A DNA stretch of 64,000 nucleotides, taken from Miniphocaeibacter sp012841535 (lineage in GTDB: Bacteria; Bacillota; Clostridia; Tissierellales; Peptoniphilaceae). Numbering within the stretch: position 1 is the stretch's first letter; every line of letters begins with the position of its first letter. Position numbers and translations under genes: made by a program. The stretch is from NCBI RefSeq assembly GCF_049274025.1, contig NZ_JBASRV010000017.1; one strand, 5' to 3'. Shown in pieces: positions 43,635-52,087 of this stretch. A model generated the notes under the pieces. That model was not told the origin of the DNA. It saw nothing but the letters and a program-made list of their open reading frames with translations, and searched no databases.

Positions 43635-45695
43635 ATGAATATACAAGAAATATTCTTAGAAATATTAAATATGTCCTTTGTGGCATCTTTTATAATAGGA
43701 GTTGTAATTTTAGCAAGACTCTTATTAAAAAGATTTCCAAAAATATTTTCCTATATTTTATGGCTTCCGGTGTTAGTAAGACTCTTAATTCCATTTTCAA
43801 TAGAAGGGCTATTTTCCTTAATACCGGTAAATAAGAGACCTATTCCAAGTAATATAGTTTATAATAGCTCAGCAAGAATAAATACAGGCATAAATATAGT
43901 AGACAGGACCGTAAACAATCCAGTTAAAAATACAATAAAGGAAGTTCCTACAGCTCTTGTAGAAAACCCAATAGATTACAGACAAATAATAATCTATGTC
44001 CTTATAGGAATTTGGATTGCCGGAATGGCTTTTATGCTAATAAAAGCTATAATATCAGCTATAAAACTAAAGAAGAAATTAGTTGGTTCAATAAAATTAA
44101 GGGAAAATATTTATTTATCCGATTATATTAACACAGCCTTTGTAGTTGGGATAAGAAGACCGAAAATCTACCTACCATCCTATATTGAAAATAAGGAATA
44201 TATTATTTTACATGAACAGGTACATATAAAAAGACGGGATAATATAATAAAAATTCTAGCCTATATTGCCCTTTCCATTCATTGGTTTAACCCCTTAGTT
44301 TGGTTGGCCTTTGTTTTATCAACAAATGATATGGAATTATCCTGTGATGAAAAAGTTATGAGAAATATGAACAAGGAAATAAAAGCAGACTATGCCCAGT
44401 CATTATTAAATATATCCACAGGAAGAAGAAAGATTAGTGGAATATCCATTAACTTTGGAGAAGAGGATGTTAAAGAAAGGGTGAAAAATATTATGAAACA
44501 TAAGAAAGCTAGGAAATGGAAAATAATATTAGCATCGGTCCTTTCCTTAGTAGTGTTAGTTGGTTGTTTTGGGAATAATGGGAAAAGTTATATTTCAAAT
44601 ATTAAAGATAAAGACCTTGAAGAATTTGATTATTTACCAAATATTGTCTATGGAGATGACAAACAAGTAATATTTTATGATATTGGAACAGGTGTTGTAT
44701 TTTATGATTTAAAAGACTCTAAAGTTACAAATAGAATAGAGTATGATGAGTTGGTTAAGACCTATAAGGATAAAGAAACAGTAGGAATAGAAGGGGTTTC
44801 TAAAGATTTTAAAAAAATATATAGCTTTGCTTATAATGATATATTAGAAACTTCATATTATGAATATGATATTTCTAAAGGTACTACTAAAGAACGTAAA
44901 GAAGGAGGACTTGATTTACCGGATTTTAATAGCGACGATGATTATGTATTTAGATTTTCAGAAGATGGTAAAAGAAGAAAATATAAGGATATAGAATTAT
45001 TGGTTTATAATGGTGATGAAAAAACAAAATATAAAGTATTTGGTAAGCCTTCAGATACAAAAACATATGAAGATATTGAAAATGAAATATTAGGTAAAAA
45101 AATTTCAAAGGATATAAATAATGTAGATATAGAAAAAGATAGTATATGGTTATTTGGCTCTCCTAATTTATTATATGGAGATAAGGAAAAAGCTATTATA
45201 ACAGGTTATTTTGGTTTAGTGGTTTATGATTTAAATAATTCAAAAGAAAGTAAAATTATACCTTTAGAAACAATAGAGGATATAGTTCCTCAGAAACCTA
45301 ATTTTACAATTGTCAAAGTGTCAAAAGATGGAAATAGAGTTTACTTTGGAAAGGAAATGAATTTAGAAGAAGGACAAAGATATCTTTTGGCAGAAGATGA
45401 GATGAGTAAGTATGGGGAATTTACCCATGTATATAATGTAGTAGAAGATAAGTTAGAAAAAATTTCAACTCAACCAAAGAGTTTTTTTGAAAGTAGAACA
45501 TATTATTCAGAAGAACAAATAAAAATAATGGATGAAATTGCTATGAATTCGTCTGGAGGAGTAGTTGAACTAGATGATTCGTTTATGTTTTTAGGTGGAA
45601 AATATCTAAATCCAGGAAATGAAGATGCAACGCTGGAAATAGTAATTCATAACTATAAAACTGGAGAAAATAAAGTATATAAGATTTTTGAATAG
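43635..45695 (+). CDS. BlaR1-like M56 sensor protease, copy 1
   Basis: 686 residues. Three or four N-terminal helices surround an M56 zinc protease domain with H193-E-Q-V-H197 (ILHEQVHIKRRD) and MELSCDEKVM. A later helix (about 298-312) leads into an extracellular part of about 370 residues. This part is not a penicillin-binding domain: no SxxK-type active site is visible. Repeated strands such as VIFYDIGTGVVFYDLKDSK and TGYFGLVVYDLNNSKES suggest a beta-propeller-like sensor. No beta-lactamase gene is near. The signal sensed is unknown. Confidence 0.88.
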   Translation: MNIQEIFLEILNMSFVASFIIGVVILARLLLKRFPKIFSYILWLPVLVRLLIPFSIEGLFSLIPVNKRPIPSNIVYNSSARINTGINIVDRTVNNPVKNTIKEVPTALVENPIDYRQIIIYVLIGIWIAGMAFMLIKAIISAIKLKKKLVGSIKLRENIYLSDYINTAFVVGIRRPKIYLPSYIENKEYIILHEQVHIKRRDNIIKILAYIALSIHWFNPLVWLAFVLSTNDMELSCDEKVMRNMNKEIKADYAQSLLNISTGRRKISGISINFGEEDVKERVKNIMKHKKARKWKIILASVLSLVVLVGCFGNNGKSYISNIKDKDLEEFDYLPNIVYGDDKQVIFYDIGTGVVFYDLKDSKVTNRIEYDELVKTYKDKETVGIEGVSKDFKKIYSFAYNDILETSYYEYDISKGTTKERKEGGLDLPDFNSDDDYVFRFSEDGKRRKYKDIELLVYNGDEKTKYKVFGKPSDTKTYEDIENEILGKKISKDINNVDIEKDSIWLFGSPNLLYGDKEKAIITGYFGLVVYDLNNSKESKIIPLETIEDIVPQKPNFTIVKVSKDGNRVYFGKEMNLEEGQRYLLAEDEMSKYGEFTHVYNVVEDKLEKISTQPKSFFESRTYYSEEQIKIMDEIAMNSSGGVVELDDSFMFLGGKYLNPGNEDATLEIVIHNYKTGENKVYKIFE

Positions 45696-45702
45696 GTGAT
45701 AT

Positions 45703-46158
45703 ATGAGAATAATAAATGTTAGAAAAGAGCCAAAATATAAGGAACTTGCCATAAAATATTTTCAGGATAAATGGGCAAGTGAAGAAAGTTTAATGGTTTA
45801 TGATGACAGTATAAATAGGAGTATAAAAACAAAAAATCCCTTGCCCGTATGGTACTTACTAGAGGATAAGGGGGAAATTATAGGCTCTTGTGGCCTAGTA
45901 ACAAATGATTTTATTTCCTGTATGGATTTATACCCTTGGTTTGTTGCCCTTTATATTGAAGAAAATAAAAGAGGTAAAGCTTTAGGTAGGTTATTAATAG
46001 ATGAGTGTATAAAGGAAACGAAAGAAATAGGCTTTACTTCCCTCTATCTTTCAACTGACCATATAGGCTATTATGAAAAATATGGTTTTAAATATATTGG
46101 AGATGGTTATCATCCTTGGGGAGAAAGTTCAAGGGTATATGAATATAAAATTAAATAA
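45703..46158 (+). CDS. GNAT N-acetyltransferase between the two Bla modules
   Basis: 151 residues. FVALYIEENKRGKALGRLLIDECIKE is the acetyl-CoA motif and LYLSTDHIGYYEKYGFKYIGDGYHPWGESSRVY the C-terminal part. It begins 8 bp after blaR copy 1, so it is probably in the same transcript and controlled by the BlaI repressor. Substrate unknown. It is not a close copy of the GNAT at 42696. Confidence 0.87.
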   Translation: MRIINVRKEPKYKELAIKYFQDKWASEESLMVYDDSINRSIKTKNPLPVWYLLEDKGEIIGSCGLVTNDFISCMDLYPWFVALYIEENKRGKALGRLLIDECIKETKEIGFTSLYLSTDHIGYYEKYGFKYIGDGYHPWGESSRVYEYKIK

Positions 46159-46230
46159 GAAAAAGACGTTTATTGCATATCTGAAGTGACCTAGATAGTG
46201 GGAATAAATAAAAAAGCACCTTGTGTTGAA

Positions 46231-46318
46231 ATTTATTGTAAAAGAAGAAAAAATCGACAAAAAAAATAAGGAAATTGAATATTTTATGGTATATGAGAAA
46301 AATCATAGAAGGCATTAA
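46231..46318 (+). pseudogene. GNAT gene 3' fragment left by the duplication
   Basis: Reads FIVKEEKIDKKNKEIEYF then MVYEKNHRRH and a stop. It is the last 29 codons of the GNAT at 42696 with two amino-acid changes. It has no start and is not expressed as a gene. Confidence 0.9.
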
Positions 46319-46381
46319 AACATTTTGTTTTAGTGCTTTTTTGTAAAATTGTAAGGATTTTGTAATTTGACAAAGTGGTCT
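46231..46381 (+). repeat. Duplicated segment, copy B
   Basis: Second copy of 43061-43212. It sits between the GNAT at 45703 and blaI copy 2. The sequence before it (46159-46230) shows no match to copy A's neighbourhood, so the left duplication joint is at about 46231. Confidence 0.9.
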
Positions 46382-46394
46382 ATTATGATAGACT
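46367..46394 (+). promoter_or_regulatory. Promoter and operator of blaI-blaR copy 2
   Basis: TTGACA (46367-46372), 16-bp spacer, TAGACT (46389-46394). GTCTATTATGATAGAC (46378-46393) is a 16-bp palindrome over the -10. The second operator seen in copy 1 is only vestigial here. Confidence 0.78.
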
Positions 46395-46439
46395 AGAATT
46401 AAGAAATAGATTTATTCTTATAGACCAAGGAGGTGTCTT

Positions 46440-46802
46440 ATGAAAAAATTTAGTTTAAGTTTTAGTGAATTTAATCTTGCAAGTATTATTTGGGATGAGG
46501 AACCAATTAAATCAGGGGAACTTGTGAAATTAGCAAGGGAAAAGTTAGATTGGAAAAAATCAACAACCTACACTGTTTTAAAAAAATTGGAAGAAAAAAA
46601 TATAATGGTAAATAATAATTCCCTAGTTACTTCTCTTGTAAAAAAGGAAGAAGTTCAAGGCTATGAATCAAAGGAGTTTATAAATAAAAGATTTGAGAAT
46701 TCCTTACCTAGTTTTTTAACAGCTTTTATTGGAGATAATAAAATATCTGAAGAAGAAGCGGAGGAGTTAAAGAACTTAATCGACTCTTACAAGGAGGACT
46801 AA
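46440..46802 (+). CDS. BlaI/MecI-family repressor, copy 2
   Basis: 120 residues. ASIIWDEEPIKSGELVKLAREKLDWKKSTTYTVLKKLEEKNI matches copy 1 closely through the DNA-binding part; the C-terminal half is more diverged. RBS AAGGAGGT. The start is 1-2 codons from the operator's downstream leader and the stop is 1 bp before blaR copy 2. Confidence 0.92.
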   Translation: MKKFSLSFSEFNLASIIWDEEPIKSGELVKLAREKLDWKKSTTYTVLKKLEEKNIMVNNNSLVTSLVKKEEVQGYESKEFINKRFENSLPSFLTAFIGDNKISEEEAEELKNLIDSYKED

Positions 46803-46803
46803 A

Positions 46804-48774
46804 ATGAAAAACTTATTTTTAGAAGTCCTAGAATTAAGCATTAAATCCAGCTATATAATGTTAGTTTTCTTTGGAATAAGATTTTTAATAAGGAAATTAC
46901 CTAAAATTTACTCCTATATTTTAATGGTATTAGCTTTTGTAAGACTTGTATTATTTAAGTCTATACCATCGGTTTTTAGTTTATTTAACTATGTAGAACA
47001 AAGGGATATTGTTGTAAATTATAGAAATAATATTCTTGGGGCAGTGGAAGTTGGAAGTGGACAAAAGACTTTAGAGAATATGTCTAGTACTGTAAAAACT
47101 ATGGAAAATACAGCTAATATAGTTAGTAATTTCAATATATGGAATATACTTAGTATAATTTGGGTTATGGGAATTGCTTTTTTATTTGTATATAGTTTAT
47201 ATGGCTATATTAAATTAAAAAACAAACTCACCACTGCTGTGAAAATAAAAGATAATATTTATTTAAGTGAAAATATTTCCACTCCCTTTGTATTTGGGTT
47301 TATTAAACCTAAAATATATTTTCCTCTAGAGTTAAACTTTGAAGAAAAAGAATATATTTTAGAACATGAAAAAGTACATATTGAAAGAAAGGATTATATA
47401 ATAAAGCCAATTTGTTTTGTTATTTTAGCAACCCATTGGTTTAATCCCTTAGTTTGGTTTTCCTACTATTTTCTTGTTCAAGATATGGAAATGTCCTGTG
47501 ATGAAAAGGTAATAGAAAATTTTGAAGGGAAAATAAAGGTGGAATACTCTAAAAATATTTTAGATTTTGCTACAAAAAGAAATAAATACTTTATGGTTCC
47601 AATTGCTTTTTCAGAAAGTAATATAAAAAGTAGAATAAAAAATGTTTTAAAATATAAAAAATACCCTAGACTAGTTGGAATTGTATTAGTTTTAATGTTA
47701 ACTATTATAGGTTGTACAACCTTACCAAACTCTAGGGAAAGTGATATAGTCACAAATGTAGAAACTGAGCATAGTGAACCTGATAATATCTATCCTAAAT
47801 ATGAGGAACTTGACAAAGAAAGAGAAGTGGAAATAAAAAAATTATATAATAGCAGAACGGATTTCGAAACTCTAAGCACCAGATATGGTTATGGTGATTT
47901 AAAAATGATAGATTCAATTGGAGAACATTTCTATTTACCTAGCCATGTTACATTAGAAAGTATTATTCCAAATGTAGATGAAAATTCAGGTGAAAATATT
48001 ATTAGTATAGAGGTTAAGTTAGATAAATTATCTAAATATTTATTACCTTCCCGTAAAGACCTTGTTGATGAATATTATTTTTCAGATAATGTAGATATTG
48101 GAGAAATGAATGCTAATTTAATTTTTGTAACTATAAATGATGTAGACAAGGTTGTATTTAAATATAATTATAATTCAGAAATAGAAGAAAGGGTTTTTGA
48201 ACCGAAAAACAAAGAAGTTTTTGAAGATAATAGACATGAGGATCGCTTTAGACAATATATTGATGGAATAGAATTTTTAAATGCAGGTGGCTATTTTAGA
48301 ATTGAACAGCTAAGAATGGAAAATAATAGAATTAAGGATAATAGTTTTGGAGAAATAATGGATTATGGAGTATTCGGTTATTTGAATTTTGATTATAGAG
48401 ATTATGAGGAGGATTACAGAGGTTATTTAGATATTAGTAGTGAATATAATCAAACATCTGTTGGTATAAAAGTAGAGGATAACAATATAGTTAACTATAA
48501 TTATGTAGTCCATTATTCACTTTCAAAAATTGATAATGAAAAACCTAAATGGTATAGGACAGATACTATTTTAATAAAGGTAATTTTTCAAAAGGGTAAA
48601 GAAAATAGTGCAGGTGGAGACTTAGAGTATCTTAAGACTAAGAGAATGAAGGTTGATGAAGTAACTAAAAATAATTTTGATTCTTTCTTTGGTAAGGGAG
48701 AGTACGAAAAATATAAGGATAAAATTAAAACAAAAAATGAAGTAGTTAAAGAAATTTTAGAAAGGGAGAACTAA
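46804..48774 (+). CDS. BlaR1-like M56 sensor protease, copy 2
   Basis: 656 residues. N-terminal helices and M56 domain with H188-E-K-V-H192 (ILEHEKVHIERKD) and MEMSCDEKVIENF, clearly related to copy 1. The extracellular part after the helix at about 290-305 is different from copy 1's (segments HFYLPSHVTLESIIPNV, YRGYLDISSEYNQTSVGI), so the two modules sense different things. No penicillin-binding motifs are seen. A terminator follows the stop. Confidence 0.87.
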   Translation: MKNLFLEVLELSIKSSYIMLVFFGIRFLIRKLPKIYSYILMVLAFVRLVLFKSIPSVFSLFNYVEQRDIVVNYRNNILGAVEVGSGQKTLENMSSTVKTMENTANIVSNFNIWNILSIIWVMGIAFLFVYSLYGYIKLKNKLTTAVKIKDNIYLSENISTPFVFGFIKPKIYFPLELNFEEKEYILEHEKVHIERKDYIIKPICFVILATHWFNPLVWFSYYFLVQDMEMSCDEKVIENFEGKIKVEYSKNILDFATKRNKYFMVPIAFSESNIKSRIKNVLKYKKYPRLVGIVLVLMLTIIGCTTLPNSRESDIVTNVETEHSEPDNIYPKYEELDKEREVEIKKLYNSRTDFETLSTRYGYGDLKMIDSIGEHFYLPSHVTLESIIPNVDENSGENIISIEVKLDKLSKYLLPSRKDLVDEYYFSDNVDIGEMNANLIFVTINDVDKVVFKYNYNSEIEERVFEPKNKEVFEDNRHEDRFRQYIDGIEFLNAGGYFRIEQLRMENNRIKDNSFGEIMDYGVFGYLNFDYRDYEEDYRGYLDISSEYNQTSVGIKVEDNNIVNYNYVVHYSLSKIDNEKPKWYRTDTILIKVIFQKGKENSAGGDLEYLKTKRMKVDEVTKNNFDSFFGKGEYEKYKDKIKTKNEVVKEILEREN

Positions 48775-48780
48775 TAAATT

Positions 48781-48808
48781 AAAAAGAGGCAAAGGCCTCT
48801 TTTTTTGT
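48781..48808 (+). terminator. Terminator after blaR copy 2
   Basis: AAAAAGAGGC (48781-48790) pairs with GCCTCTTTTT (48795-48804), then T's. Confidence 0.9.
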
Positions 48809-48859
48809 GGAATTTTGTAAATTGGAAAATATTTGAAAATAATATTATATAATTATTAT

Positions 48860-48903
48860 ATCTGTCTTAATAATTTCTTAATAATTAAGTAATAAGTTTG
48901 TAA
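48860..48903 (+). promoter_or_regulatory. Four 11-bp units before the two-component operon
   Basis: ATCTGTCTTAA, TAATTTCTTAA, TAATTAAGTAA, TAAGTTTGTAA: four contiguous 11-bp units each ending in TAA. A -10-like TATTAT lies at 48915-48920 and the -35 is poor. It shares the TAATTTCTTAA unit with 28902-28912, so the response regulator may bind its own promoter. Confidence 0.55.
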
Positions 48904-48943
48904 AAGTTAACTGTTATTATAAAAGTACAAAGGAGAGTTAAGT

Positions 48944-49636
48944 ATGAAAAGTTACAATATTTTAGTTTGCGAAGATGATGTGGCAATAGCAAATTCTATT
49001 GAAATATTTTTAAAAAATCAAAATTATAATATTTTTAAGGCCTATGATGGTTTAGAAGGTTTAAAGATTTTCAAGGAAAATAAAATTGACCTGGTTATTA
49101 TGGATTTAATGATGCCAAATCTTTCAGGTGAAGAGGCTATTATAAAACTAAGGGAAATTTCCTATGTTCCAATAATAATATTATCGGCAAAATCAGAGGA
49201 TATGGATAAAATTACAGGTCTTAATATTGGGGCAGATGATTATATTACTAAACCCTTTAATAATTTAGAATTAATTGCCAGGGTTAATTCAGCTATTAGG
49301 AGATTTTATAGTTATCAGGTGAAAAAAGTAAATGACGATATTATAGAAATTGGTGGTGTAAAGTTAAATACTTTAGATAAAACAGCCAATGTTGATGGAA
49401 AATTAGTTCATCTTACAGCTATTGAATATGATATTTTAGAACTTTTAATGAAAAATCCCAATAGGGTTTTTTCCATTGATGAGATTTACGAAAGAATTTG
49501 GAATGAGCCAGCTCTTGATTCAAAAACTGTAACAGTTCATATTAGACGAATTAGGGAAAAAATAGAAATAGATCCAAAAAACCCGATGTATATTAAGGTT
49601 GCATGGGGTTTAGGCTACAAATTTGAAGGGGATTAA
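48944..49636 (+). CDS. OmpR-family response regulator
   Basis: 230 residues. Receiver domain with D54 in LVIMDLMMP, the acidic pair EDD near the start, Thr/Ser in IIILSAKSE and Lys in ITKPF. The C-terminal winged helix (LTAIEYDILELLMKNPNRVFS... SKTVTVHIRRIREKIE) is OmpR/PhoB type. It forms a tight operon with the histidine kinase 10 bp downstream. The promoter has 11-bp repeats that suit this family. Confidence 0.94.
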   Translation: MKSYNILVCEDDVAIANSIEIFLKNQNYNIFKAYDGLEGLKIFKENKIDLVIMDLMMPNLSGEEAIIKLREISYVPIIILSAKSEDMDKITGLNIGADDYITKPFNNLELIARVNSAIRRFYSYQVKKVNDDIIEIGGVKLNTLDKTANVDGKLVHLTAIEYDILELLMKNPNRVFSIDEIYERIWNEPALDSKTVTVHIRRIREKIEIDPKNPMYIKVAWGLGYKFEGD

Positions 49637-49646
49637 GGTGACTTTT

Positions 49647-51884
49647 ATGAACAATGAAAATAAAGGGTTTTTTAATAAATTAAGGTATACAGGTTGGGGA
49701 AGGGTTTTAACTTTCATTCTGATTATATTAATATCTGCTGCTGTAGGTTTTGCAGTACTTGAAAGTAATACAAATCTATCGGAAAAAGATATAGCTGAAA
49801 ATTATATAGAGAATTATTTTACTTTTAATTTAGACCGTATTCTACATGACGGTTATTATAGTAATGAAAATGTAGTAAACTATAAAATCGATTTGAAATA
49901 TGAAAATGAGGAAGAAGAGACTTTAGAACAAGCCTATGATTATAAAAATTTAGCAAATATTGAAGAAAATAAGGGAAATTTAATTTTTCTAAAGGGAAAA
50001 TTTGTTAAAGATACCGGCTTAGAGTTTGAAAATAACAATATAGAAGATGAAAATATAAAACACCAGACAGAAGAAATATTAAAACTATATTTTTCTGAAG
50101 AAAAACAAAGTAAAGAAATTTCTGAAACAATAAATTCATCAGACGAAGATTATTTGGAAAAAATGAGAGCTATAGAGGAGTTTTCTATAGTAGAGGATGG
50201 TGAAGAATACAGATACACCAAAGAAGAGTATGGAACCTTTGATGGAGGAATGTCAATTACTGAAGCACAAGAAATATATGGTGATGATGTAATATTGGAT
50301 ATTGTAGAGAATGTAGGAGGGCCAGTAGGGTATATTTATCCAAAGGGTCAAGTTACCATATATGATGAGTCAGAAGTTCATAAAGTAGAAAGTGCGGACT
50401 TTGTATTTACAGTAAACAGAGATGATGTAGTAAGTAATCCTTTTATTATATACAATACAGAACGACTTGTGCTATTAGGCTTTTTACCGGCAATAGCCTT
50501 GGCTGTTTTATTGGTATTAATCTTTAATGCTCTAAGTGATTATGAGAAGATGAAAAATATAAAATATATTAGGTTTATGGATAGATGGTATTTGGATATT
50601 TCAATTTTTTCTTGTTTTGCAATATTTATTTTAATAATCTACTTTGTACAGGAAAATTTATACGCTTATACAGGAGGAGTTGCTGATACAATTTTCATTA
50701 TAAAACTAGTGGTTCTATCCCTTGCTTCAATTATAGGCCTTATGCTTTTCTCCTATGGATTGTTTGTTATTAAGGTACTCTATAATAATGGAATAATTTA
50801 TTCTATTAAAAACAAGACCTTTACTGCTTGGGCAATAAGAAAAATAGTAGAATTAATTAAGAGGTTTAAATTATTTATTAAAGTCCAAATAAAGGATGTG
50901 GGAACAATAGGACTACTTGGTACTGTTTTAATTACCCTTACCTTGGCAATAATTACAATATTCTTTAGTGCTTTAACTGGAAATATGAGTGCATGGTTCT
51001 TTTTTGGCCTAATAGCCTTAATAGGAACCTTCCTATTGATTAAAAGCTTTGTAAAGAATATAAAAAATATTAATGACAAGTCATCGGAAATAGCTAAGGG
51101 AAACTACGATGTTAAGGTAGATGAAACTATGCCATATTTTAAAAATATAGCCCATAATTTTAACACAATAGGGGATAATTTAACTACAGCTGTTGAGGAA
51201 CAGGTTAAGGCCGAAAGAATGAGAACAGAACTTATTACCAATGTTAGCCACGACTTAAAAACTCCTTTAACATCTATTATAAATTATTCTAAAATATTAA
51301 TAGATGAAGAAGCCTCCCCTGAAGAAAAACAGGAGTATGCAAAGGTAGTTTATGAAAAGTCCTTAAAATTAAAAACCTTAATTGAAGATTTATTTCAAAT
51401 AAGTAAGGCTACTACTAATAATATAGAATTTGAAAAGGAAAAATTGGATTTTTCTGCCCTTACTTTACAGGGAATTGGAGAATGGAAGGATTATTTTGAA
51501 GAAAAGAACCTAACTATAGTTTTTAATAAGCCGGATTATCCTATAGTTCTAGAGTTAGATGGCAACAAAACCTACAGGGTTTTAGATAACATTATGAGTA
51601 ATATTTACAAATATGCCCAAGAAAACACCAGGGTGTACATGGATTTAAAGGAAAGCTTAGAAAATATTGAACTTACCATTAAAAATATTTCTGCCTATGA
51701 ATTAAATATTTCAGCAGATGAATTAATGGAACGCTTTACAAGAGGTGACAAGTCAAGAACAACAGACGGTTCTGGTTTAGGTCTTTCAATAGCTTCTTCT
51801 CTAATAGAAGGACAAGGTGGAAAATTTAATATAGAAATTGATGGAGATTTATTTAAAGTAACTATAGAATTTCCTAAGGAATAA
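49647..51884 (+). CDS. Sensor histidine kinase
   Basis: 745 residues from the ATG at 49647, behind AAGGTGA. An N-terminal helix (about 17-40) and an extracellular part of about 215 residues are followed by a five-helix membrane region (270-460), a HAMP-like linker, a HisKA domain with H535 (NVSHDLKTPL), N-box DNIMSNIYKYA and G-box DGSGLGLSIASSLIEGQGG. The many-helix sensor with a large outer loop is unusual compared with simple two-helix kinases. It would phosphorylate the adjacent regulator. The signal is unknown. Confidence 0.92.
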   Translation: MNNENKGFFNKLRYTGWGRVLTFILIILISAAVGFAVLESNTNLSEKDIAENYIENYFTFNLDRILHDGYYSNENVVNYKIDLKYENEEEETLEQAYDYKNLANIEENKGNLIFLKGKFVKDTGLEFENNNIEDENIKHQTEEILKLYFSEEKQSKEISETINSSDEDYLEKMRAIEEFSIVEDGEEYRYTKEEYGTFDGGMSITEAQEIYGDDVILDIVENVGGPVGYIYPKGQVTIYDESEVHKVESADFVFTVNRDDVVSNPFIIYNTERLVLLGFLPAIALAVLLVLIFNALSDYEKMKNIKYIRFMDRWYLDISIFSCFAIFILIIYFVQENLYAYTGGVADTIFIIKLVVLSLASIIGLMLFSYGLFVIKVLYNNGIIYSIKNKTFTAWAIRKIVELIKRFKLFIKVQIKDVGTIGLLGTVLITLTLAIITIFFSALTGNMSAWFFFGLIALIGTFLLIKSFVKNIKNINDKSSEIAKGNYDVKVDETMPYFKNIAHNFNTIGDNLTTAVEEQVKAERMRTELITNVSHDLKTPLTSIINYSKILIDEEASPEEKQEYAKVVYEKSLKLKTLIEDLFQISKATTNNIEFEKEKLDFSALTLQGIGEWKDYFEEKNLTIVFNKPDYPIVLELDGNKTYRVLDNIMSNIYKYAQENTRVYMDLKESLENIELTIKNISAYELNISADELMERFTRGDKSRTTDGSGLGLSIASSLIEGQGGKFNIEIDGDLFKVTIEFPKE

Positions 51885-51892
51885 TATAGTAG

Positions 51893-51932
51893 AGCAAGTA
51901 GCTTAGTTTAACAATAAAGTTACTTGCTTTTT
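51893..51932 (+). terminator. Terminator after the kinase gene
   Basis: AGCAAGTAGCTT (51893-51904) and AAGTTACTTGCT (51917-51928) pair with one mismatch, followed by T's. Confidence 0.85.
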
Positions 51933-51949
51933 ATTTGTTTTAAATAGTT

Positions 51950-51997
51950 TTTTGTAATGATATTGTTAGTTTAATATTAGACAATTATAGGTATAAT
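51950..51997 (+). promoter_or_regulatory. Probable promoter of the Cna_B surface protein with 11-bp units
   Basis: TATAAT at 51992-51997 lacks a good -35. Immediately upstream, TTTTGTAATGA (51950-51960) and TATTGTTAGTT (51961-51971) are spaced by 11 bp and recall the units before the two-component operon. It could be an activated promoter. Confidence 0.45.
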
Positions 51998-52087
51998 TAA
52001 AGTAGCAAGAAGTTTCTTTAGTTTGTTTTTTATGATGATAGATATTGAATTTTATTTTCGTATCTATATATAGAGAGGGGGGTTATT

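Noticed and set aside
46187..46200. Remnant of the 151-bp repeat (GACCTAGATAG)
   Set aside because: Only 11 bases match and no hairpin partner is present.
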